DNA from: Purshia tridentata | Lineage: Eukaryota; Streptophyta; Magnoliopsida; Rosales; Rosaceae | Assembly: GCA_003254885.1 (NCBI GenBank) | Contig: QANT01000323.1 | Coordinates: forward strand, 1,707-35,011 | Direction of reading: 5' to 3' | DNA length: 33,305 nt | Shown here: in pieces, positions 21,610-29,275 of the stretch | How positions within the stretch are numbered: position 1 is the first letter of the stretch | Layout: each line of letters starts with the position of its first letter | Translations under genes and position numbers: made by a program | Notes under the pieces: generated by a model | The model's input: only the letters and a program-made list of their open reading frames with translations | Databases searched by the model: none | What the model was told of the DNA's origin: nothing

Positions 21610-21632
21610 TTAGGGTTTTAGGTTTAGGGTAT
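21610..21632 (+). repeat. Telomere-like tract, right part
   Basis: Begins ttagggttttaggtttaggg, continuing the tract broken at 14837. Removing the insertion and one copy of tta gives a longer run of TTTAGGG-like units. Confidence 0.7.
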
Positions 21633-22405
21633 ATGATAATAGTATGATAATATAATAACTATTAAGATAAATTAGGATTTAAATCTCATTAATTTTAGAA
21701 TAATATTGTAATTTTAAAATTAAAAATGTTTGAACAATATTTTAGACCTCAGTTAATATTTTTATACTATTATAATTTTTGTAAAAAATAATTTATAAAA
21801 TGAACTAAACTAGGAATCATGCTTAAATAAACAAACAAAATATAAAAAATAACTAAAAAACCCAGCCAAGTACCCAACCCTCCTTCCTCCCTTCCTCCCT
21901 TCCTCCCTTCCTCCTACTCGCGCACTCATCCCGTCGATTGGGCGATTCATTCTTTCCCACACAACAACATTGGAAAGCACCCTCTAGTTGCTTACTCTAA
22001 AGCCCTAAAGACTGCTTTTATGTTCTTATGTTTTTAACCAATCTTCCATTTTGGAATTCTATTTTTACCAAATACATTATTATCTTTACTATTATAATGG
22101 TAAGAGAGGAATTTGGTGATACAAATTTCACCGAATTATAGCTTGTCCAAAATATTTTTTATTCAAAAATACATTCATACTAAAATAACTTAATAAATGA
22201 GAGTATACTTATAAGTGATAATTATCCAAAGACCCACTTTGGGCTTTTTAATGCCTATTAAATCCAATTTTTTAATTGAGTTTCCAATCAGTCCACTTAT
22301 ATTTTTGCCAGCCTATTTATTTTTTTTATCCAGCCCACTTCTATTTGTCTCCATTTGTCTCCGTCTCTCTTTAACTCCCTTTCTCATTCCCCTCATTTCT
22401 CTGTT
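21633..22405. other. AT-rich intergenic stretch with a CCTT-type tract
   Basis: No gene. At 21880-21915 there is a run of cctccctt-type units (purine-pyrimidine tract). The rest is low-complexity AT-rich DNA. Confidence 0.5.
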
Positions 22406-22427
22406 TCTGTCTCTCTGTCTCTCTCTG

Positions 22428-22490
<63 letters not shown>

Positions 22491-22491
22491 N

Positions 22492-22546
<55 letters not shown>
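22406..22546. repeat. Long (CT)n microsatellite with an assembly N
   Basis: Nearly pure CT dinucleotides for over 100 bp, with the single ambiguous base at 22491. The open frames here, poly Ser-Leu on one strand and poly Glu-Arg on the other, are artefacts of the repeat. Confidence 0.95.
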
Positions 22547-22549
<3 letters not shown>

Positions 22550-22559
22550 TGTTTCAAAT

Positions 22560-23537
22560 GCCAATCCCAGATCTAGTTTTGGATGAACCGAAAAGTGTGG
22601 ATACCCCATTCTTAAATTAGGCATCTGCACTCTTAGTTTCAGACTCAATCCAAGTCCAAATGGTTGGTGTTGTAGCTGGTGGTGCAAATCGGCAGATCTG
22701 AAAGGTATGGGCTAGTAGAATTAGATCTAAAAGGTATGTGAAGAAGTACTTGACGTACATAGTTAGAACTCTAAATTCACGAGTAAAATTTTGATATTAG
22801 TCAGAAATGCAGCTAGTAATTAATTATTCTCCTTTTGATACTTTTAGATCTGCAGTACAACGCCTTCAATTTTGCTTTTCTTCATGTTCGAGAACTATCA
22901 TTACTGAAATGGCATCCTCTCAGTATAGTTCGTTCATTCAAAGGAGCAAGTGGGTCCAACAAATTTTGATTCAAAGTGGTTTCCATTTGTTTTCTATTGT
23001 ATGACATGGTTTGATCATTGTAAGCACCAATACCTTGCATTATTGTACAACAATTTCTTAAAAATTTCAGCCTATTTCTTTTCTACCCATACTCACAGTT
23101 AATGACTCAAACTACAGTCCACAACCATCTTAAAATCCCACGACACATTTTTTGTGTTACTGCTATGATTTGGTGTGCAGCAGCAAGAATAAAAGGGTCA
23201 AGATTGGTAAAGCCATAATGTGATTTTGTGATTCTTAATCTTTCATATTGGTAGGTGTGGAACTGTGATTGCCTATGTCTTATCATGATTTTAGTTAAAT
23301 AAGAATGTGTTTTATTGATTAATAATAAACATTGAATGGATAAATGACCAATGTTAAGCATAATAGTATCTGCTAAAGTTTGTAGGACTAGCTCATTTCA
23401 TTTTTGGAGTAGTAGGTGACAAGGATAAACCATTTGTAATTGCTGGTGCTCAAAACCATACTAAGAGATTTGAGATGTAAAGGACTGTCCTATGATTTGT
23501 ATTTGACAGCTCAGTGTATTTTTTAGTGGCTTTAAGC
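22560..23537. other. Stretch with no firm gene
   Basis: Moderately AT-rich. A minus-strand frame (23361-23107) contains YGFTNLDPFILAAAHQI, faintly like the tail of CACTA-associated plant proteins, but it has no supporting context. Nothing else is recognised. Confidence 0.35.
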
Positions 23538-23544
23538 TCTCTCA

Positions 23545-23576
<32 letters not shown>

Positions 23577-23578
23577 GT
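23538..23578. repeat. (AT)n microsatellite
   Basis: About 40 bp of alternating AT with two interrupting G bases (tatgtata). Confidence 0.85.
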
Positions 23579-23641
23579 AACAATTTCTTGTTGGGATCAA
23601 TGTTGTATGTATATGCATGTTCAATTTGTAAGCATTCGATT

Positions 23642-23814
23642 AAAGTAACAATACCTGATTGTTACTGTTTGAAAGTAATAATACCTAATTGTTACTATTT
23701 GAAAGTAACAATAAGGTGATTGCTACTGTCCGACAGTAACAATAAGTTGATTGATACTGTCCGACAGTAACAGTAAGGTGATTGCTACTGTTCGATAGTA
23801 ACAATGCAAGATTG
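23642..23814. repeat. Tandem array of 30-31 bp palindrome-bearing units
   Basis: Units start at 23642, 23672, 23702, 23733, 23764 and 23795 (last partial). Each unit starts agtaacaat and ends attgctactgt(c/t)cg, so every junction forms an imperfect palindrome (attgctactgt-ccg-acagtaacaat). Spacing changes from 30 to 31 bp after the second unit. Confidence 0.85.
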
Positions 23815-24032
23815 TCCTCTAATGGATAGTTACAATTTTTAAATTTGGTATAGGACATGGTTGTTATTGTTCAATCGCAACCAATTATAATTCTCTAGAT
23901 ATAAAATAAATAAATAAAAAGAATTTTCATTTTTTTTGTTTTGAACGTGATTGTTTAACATATTTATACATTAAAAAATATAAAATTTGTACAAGTTATT
24001 TTATTTTTAATTTTTTTGCAATATAAAAATTA

Positions 24033-24049
24033 TTACTGTTAAACAGTAA
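24033..24049. repeat. Isolated palindrome matching the array
   Basis: TTACTGTT-A-AACAGTAA is a perfect palindrome of the same sequence family as the junctions of the array about 220 bp to the left. Confidence 0.75.
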
Positions 24050-24285
24050 CAATTCTCAAAGGCATAGTAACACTACTCATTGCGTCGATGATATCGAGGA
24101 CTAACAAAGAACGTGGGACGGCAAGGTTTTGCATTTCTGTACTTGGGCTTAATGAACAATAAAAGTGTCCAAATGGGCTTATTAAAAAAAATCCCTTTAA
24201 TTTTAATCAGTGTAAAATCACCATCATATGTTATGTTAAATCAATTACTGAAAATGAATGTTTTCTAAAACCATATTGATGAGAC

Positions 24286-24333
24286 GCATTTCAAGTAACT
24301 TTTCAACCTGGAGTTCCTCCAGAGGAAGCAGGG
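24286..24333 (+). pseudogene. rbcL: rbcL-like plastid fragment
   Basis: Sixteen codons read AFQVTFQPGVPPEEAG, matching a well-known stretch of the Rubisco large subunit at 14 of 16 positions as I recall it. Similarity stops abruptly after the final Gly. The open frame continues with sequence I do not recognise up to the hAT element. A small, diverged nuclear plastid insertion is the simplest reading; chance is possible because the match is short. Confidence 0.4.
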
Positions 24334-24456
24334 GTCTATGCTATGATTTATTATTCATGGATGTTGATAAGATCCTCGGAGGGAGATCCTTCATATCTTT
24401 TGAGATCCACCCTACAATATGGGGTCAATTTTGGTATACGCCAATTTGTCCACTAT

Positions 24457-24877
24457 TAGGGATGGCAATTATCCCCTTCCCCACCAAGCCCCGACAAGTC
24501 CCGCCCCGATTAAGCAGGTATGGTAATACCACTTCCCGCCCTGCCTCGCCACGTATTTTCGTTTAACTTAATAAATATATTATATAATATTAATTTTATA
24601 ATTACATTTCAATTTTATGTTATAACTTTTATTATTCTTTTGAATTTAATAGTGTTATAATCTAATTTAATGATGTTTTAATGTAATAAGTGTATATTAG
24701 TGTATTTTATCTATATTATATTATATATTTGTGTTGATTTAGTATCATTTTAATAAGAAAAAAAAAAGTTAAAAAAGAGATATGGGGCCTTGCATACCCA
24801 ATGGGGACCCCGTATACCCGACGAGGCGGGAATGGTATTGGCAAACCCGGCCCCGCCCCGCCCCGTTGCCATCCCTA
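24457..24877. mobile_element. hAT-type MITE with perfect 8-bp target duplication
   Basis: Ends TAGGGATGGCAA...TTGCCATCCCTA. The eight bases tccactat occur immediately before (24449-24456) and after (24878-24885). An 8-bp duplication and TAGGG-type ends fit hAT. The outer 80-100 bp are GC-rich (many ccccgcc words) while the core (24560-24780) is very AT-rich. The element is 421 bp with no coding capacity. Confidence 0.88.
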
Positions 24878-24885
24878 TCCACTAT

Positions 24886-25386
24886 TAGTAGATAAAATAA
24901 TTTCTTTCACTTCCCAATCCCAAACAATTCGATTCAGGGTTATCTTTGATTTCATAGTCAGGAGTATAATAAGTCAATATATAATCTTTAACAGCAGCTG
25001 AATAAATCGACAAATAAGAATATTTGTCCATCTGTAATGGAAATTACATTAGTAGGAATAGAAAATCATTTGACAATAAAAAATTAGAAACTAATTTATC
25101 TTCAACTTTTACCCATCATTTTTAGCTTCTTTTCTTTTTCAGCTGTTCGAAAAACTCAATATACAAGGCTATTAAAACCAGTGCGAGAACAAGTTCACAT
25201 GCTCTTGTGACTTTGTGAGTAGTATCGGTGTGACTCAAAACTAACAAACTATCAACAAATACATATAGAGGCGTACATGTCATATGCAAGTGCAAATTAA
25301 AAAAAATTTAGTTCCAAGTTTATTCCAAAGAACTGATTAATTAACCCTATCAATTAACAATTCAGCACGATTAGAGCCCGTGTCAT
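24886..25386. other. AT-rich stretch, no gene
   Basis: Nothing recognised on either strand. Confidence 0.5.
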
Positions 25387-25539
25387 AATGGTGTTGTTTG
25401 TGTTTTTTATCAAATCCAATTCCCTCATATAAATTCAACCATTTATGGCATGTCACATCAACTAGCATGTCTAATAATAATAAGTCGTTGGATTTATATG
25501 AGTGAATTTAATTTAATAAAATGCACCAACAACACCATT
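25387..25539. mobile_element. Hairpin MITE, about 53-bp arms
   Basis: The left arm (aatggtgttgtttgtg...catataaattcaac) and the right arm (gttggatttatatgag...caacaacaccatt) are imperfect reverse complements across a roughly 45-bp loop, 153 bp in total. No clear target duplication was found, so the superfamily is open. Confidence 0.7.
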
Positions 25540-26196
25540 TCTAAATGCAGAGAAGCTAGGTTGCTTATTTTTTATTACCTAACTTTCAGTTATATTGGTT
25601 GAAGAATAAATCTCACGTGGAGAATGTAAAAATTCATCTATTACAAATTAGTTTTTGGTTGAGTGTTTTAATTTCTTTATGTTATTAGAGTGCAAGTTAT
25701 CTATATGTGAAGGTCATATGGTCATACGTGCTAACATGCCACACAATATAAATTGTTTATGTGTTTTACTTGAGGGACGACAAATTTGAGTGGATGTCTT
25801 GGAGATTAAATTTCACACTAGGAATGTAGAGGCTCACTAGCTTTTTGCTAATTGATTTTGAGTTACATACTTCAATTTTTTCAATACGTACACCCCACAT
25901 TCAAACATTTACATTAGGGGTAGTGAGAAATGTAAAGTAGCATAACACTCTATTTGGCCAAAAAAAAGTGAAATTTATAGGATTTCAGATGTTAAGAAAA
26001 TAAAATTATTGTTATATTATATGGGAAGTGATGACATTTTTATTTATAATTAATGTTGAAAAAGCCCACCATATTGTTTATAATGTAAAAAGTAAAAATT
26101 TCAGGTTTAATTTATTTCTTTCCTCACCACTTTTATGATGAATAATAGAAATTTTGCCGTGATTTGAAGTAAGTTTGTATATTAGGATATAAGTAC
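25540..26196. other. AT-rich stretch with a dispersed repeat
   Basis: No gene. The part 26105-26190 is a diverged copy of 32498-32575 (shared blocks 'tttctttcctcaccac', 'tatgat', 'gttgatttg' and 'tgtatatta'). The segment near 25966-25985 also resembles 32466-32485. Confidence 0.5.
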
Positions 26197-26199
26197 TTA

Positions 26200-26555
26200 G
26201 AGCATCTCCAACAGATGTATTTGCTAACTTAATTTGTTGTGCCACATAAGAAAAATATACTCCAACAACTTTAGCAGACCCACTTTTCAAATTGGGGACC
26301 TAAGGTCAACTCTTTAAATTTAAAAAGTGAGATTAGCTCTTCAAACATTAAAATATTTATTTTAAATATAGATAACTCAACCAATTATATTTGATAATAA
26401 ACAAAAAGAGATAAAAAAATAATATATTAATGAAATTTGAAGAGTTTGTTGGACTGAAAAAATTTTAAGTAGCAAATATTACTTTTAAAATTACCAAATA
26501 AGTCAGCAAAGTCCAATATGAAGAGCCAATTTTGCTTATTCTCTTGAAAATGCTC
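26200..26555. mobile_element. MITE of the GAGCATCTCCAAC type, TTA duplication
   Basis: The left end GAGCATCTCCAACAG and the right end ctcttgaaaatgctc are imperfect inverted repeats, flanked on both sides by tta (26197-26199 and 26556-26558). Plant MITEs with these ends are common and fit PIF/Harbinger. It is 356 bp and non-coding. Confidence 0.75.
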
Positions 26556-26558
26556 TTA

Positions 26559-27552
26559 TATTTCCACCTAAATATCTTATTTTCCCACCTACCTCATTTT
26601 TAAACCCACCAATAAATTTAAAAAAATATAAATTACTCTTCCCACCTCTTAATATGTTTATAATACCCTTTGGTATACCAACTCAAACATCCCTTACTAA
26701 TTAAACACGTATTCTTTCCACCTCATTAACTATCATTTCCAGCCACCTAAGCCCTCCTAGGCGCGCAACACTAAGTCATCCAAGCCAACCCACATTCCTA
26801 ACTAATGGTGGATAATCATATTTCTTAGGTACTAAATACAACTCCATGAATGAGCAAAATGAAGGTTGCATTAATGATAAAGGTGGGTGGGGATATCTAA
26901 TTGTCTTTGAATTGGGTCCGGATGATAATATTTAATGATTAAAACATTACTATAGCAATTTTCTTTGGAGAAATTAATCTACTTGTCTTTGAATTGGGTC
27001 TATGTACCTTCAAATATATTTGACTGTCAACCACATAAAGAAGTGTTGTATCTTCCTCCTGCCCCTCTTGCTTGAAAGTTAACACATATATAGAACCAAT
27101 GGGGTGTTTAGTGGGTTCTATTAACTCTGCTACTGCCATTGAAGTTGAGCGTTTAATAACATGATGGATATTTATTTCTTAGTCAAGTCCTTAAAAGTCA
27201 TTTTATAAAAAAAATAAATATATTCTTATTATTTTTATTAAAATGTGGGTGAGAAAGTAAGACAGATAGGTGGAATATAATTAATCACTCTATTAAGATT
27301 TCAAATTTTATTATAGGAAAAATTTTGTAACTAAGAAAACGTTAAGAGTCATGTGGCTTGAAACTAAGTCCTAGATGTGAAAAAGAATCTCACATTAAAA
27401 AAGTAGCACACCATATAAATTAGAGAGATACACTAATAATAGAACTAAAGTTTTTTAAGATAAAATAAAACCCCATTCCTAGAAATGTCTAATAAACCAC
27501 ACCATATCCTACTTGGATGGTGGACCAATGTGAGGTTAAGCATACTAATTTC
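26559..27552. other. Stretch with an unassigned ORF and short direct repeat
   Basis: A minus-strand frame at 27139-26939 (66 codons, MAVAELIEPTKHPIGSIYVL at its start) looks mildly coding-like, but I recognise no family and see no neighbouring exons. The words 'tgtctttgaattgggtc' occur at about 26902 and 26983. The rest is AT-rich. Confidence 0.35.
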
Positions 27553-27749
27553 AATCTGCATAATGCTACAAATAATCATCATTAATTTGTCAGTGATCAT
27601 AAAAAGTCAGTAAACTATCCAGAATTACCAATATATTATTAAAACTTGTTGGCGTAAGTATATCACAATACAACATTGAGTTCAATATATTATTAAAAGC
27701 AAGTATTATAAGGCAGAAAACAACACAACACAACAATAACTTCTGTATT
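27553..27749. repeat. Duplicated segment, copy 1
   Basis: Matches 33116-33305 in the same orientation: 'aatctgcat', 'catcattaatttgt', 'aaaaagtca', 'ctatccagaattaccaata', and the closing 'gaaaacaacacaacacaaca' then 'ataactt' are shared. It lies downstream of the NAC gene. Confidence 0.8.
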
Positions 27750-28031
27750 CTAGTGATTTTTCCTTTTCTATTGCTCCCTAAACAGAATGAAAGAAGAAAG
27801 AGATATATGCGGGCAGGCTGCTGACAGATTGCAGTGTGTTTTCTGCTCATAACTTTTTCTAAAACTGAGCAATGGAATGTAAACATTGACATTGTAGATT
27901 CAAATACAAAGAGAGACTACAATACACGAATTGCATTCAACTTTAAAAGGTTCAAAATAAACAATAATAACAAGGATACAGTTTTGGTTGCAAGGGGTGG
28001 GTGGGGATGCTTCAGCTTGAAGCTGATAGAT

Positions 28032-28128
28032 AGTCTATGTTTAAGACCTTCAATCATAATTATGGTCTATGACTCTATGTTTAAGACCATCAATCATAAT
28101 AAGAGTCTATGTTTAAGACTCGATCATA
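28032..28128. repeat. Tandem repeat, about three units of 33-39 bp
   Basis: 'gtctatgtttaagacc..caatcataat' occurs twice and a shortened third copy (gtctatgtttaagactcgatcata) follows. No coding role seen. Confidence 0.75.
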
Positions 28129-28433
28129 CATCACTAAAGCTGATTGTTACTACTATTCCATTACGGATGAAGCCCAAAACTTCAATATTAATAACCACGA
28201 CTAGCGTCTGGTTATTAAGATATATTGAGACTCCAGCAGTCATGTTGCAGCAGCTCCTGTATAATGCCACTTCCAGAATAGTGGCTGTGGAACAAAAGCC
28301 TTGACAATAAGGCTAGAACTAGAACTTGGTAGAAATATTTTACAGATTACTTGATTTATGGCTCAAAGGAGACGCTTCAAGGAAACTGAAAGAACCCTTC
28401 CAATTGCTGCCAGCTGCTCAATCCATGCCTGCA

Positions 28434-28508
28434 TCAAACCATATGCTTCCAGGACTTGGTATTTTGTCGCAGACTAACAGCAATACACTGCTCGGCAGCT
28501 TCCCTGAC
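28434..28508 (-). other. Possible terminal exon downstream of NAC
   Basis: After a good acceptor (ttttgcag, minus strand) a 24-codon frame opens with VREAAEQCIAVSLRQNTKSW and ends HMV then TGA at 28434. Codon choice looks coding-like. It could be an alternative last exon of the NAC transcript or the last exon of a lost gene. The opposite strand is also open here, so confidence is low. Confidence 0.25.
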
Positions 28509-29275
28509 CTGCAAAAGAAATCAATTTAAGTTTATTAAACCTCACCAAAAGCTTCAATATAAAAGCTTTTATTCACCGTGGGAAAGCCAGAAAACCTTCA
28601 TGTTTTCAGCTTGATTCCCTCACCTTGTCATGTAATTCTGCTCTGCAGTTGGATTCTTCCCTTCTTGGAGCAGCTCCCATGTGTGAAGATGTGAATGGAT
28701 ATTGGTTTATGTGGGTGTTCTTTGGTTTTGTGGATTACACTATTCACTATTCGGAGGATTACATAATTCAGAGACAATTGGATATGAGGAATGAATATTG
28801 GTAGTTCTGGGGACAAAGGAATGACCATCTCCAAAGTACTGTTTATGAGAAAAGACATCTTTATTATGTCTGGACTCATCGCATTTGGAGAAAGGTAGTG
28901 TTCAGGATGGTATTTGAACTATTTGCAGTTGCTGGTGTTTCTTTGAACCTAGAAGTTCAACTAACAAGATTGAAGTTTCTAAAACATGGGGATGCTATTA
29001 CATGCAATAATCGCTGTCCCCAGGAAAAAAAACAGAAAAACAGACTTGTCCTGGACATATAGTCCAAAACCATGAAGAAGTTTTTAAAGCTTCCAGTTCC
29101 AGAAATGTAGATGAGTGTAAGTGTTTGACCCTTGCAAACCATCAACACAGCTAAAATTTCAGGTTATCCGGAAGATTTTTGAATTATCGTAGGAGAATGT
29201 CATTGGTGAGTGTAATAATGTGATATAGAGCCACATTCTTACAAGTCCTCTTGATATTCTCCTACGAATTGCAGT
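28509..29275. other. NAC downstream flank or 3' untranslated region
   Basis: No firm gene. Contains an inverted repeat with arms near 29182-29200 and 29253-29270 (cgtaggagaat / attctcctacg) separated by about 52 bp, ending 5 bp from the NAC stop codon. Confidence 0.4.

Noticed and set aside
22215-22687. Long Ser-Leu and Glu-Arg frames
   Set aside because: They are translations of the (CT)n microsatellite and contain an N.
23107-23361. Minus-strand frame with YGFTNLDPFILAAAHQI, possibly CACTA-associated
   Set aside because: The similarity is faint and only one short block; no transposase or terminal repeats nearby.
23642-23814. CRISPR-like regular repeat array
   Set aside because: The repeats are directly adjacent without unique spacers, diverge from one another and lie in plant nuclear DNA.
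23500-24080. CACTA transposon bounded by TAGTG (about 23522) and CACTA (about 24071)
   Set aside because: The two words are in the wrong order for a CACTA element and no extended inverted repeat accompanies them.
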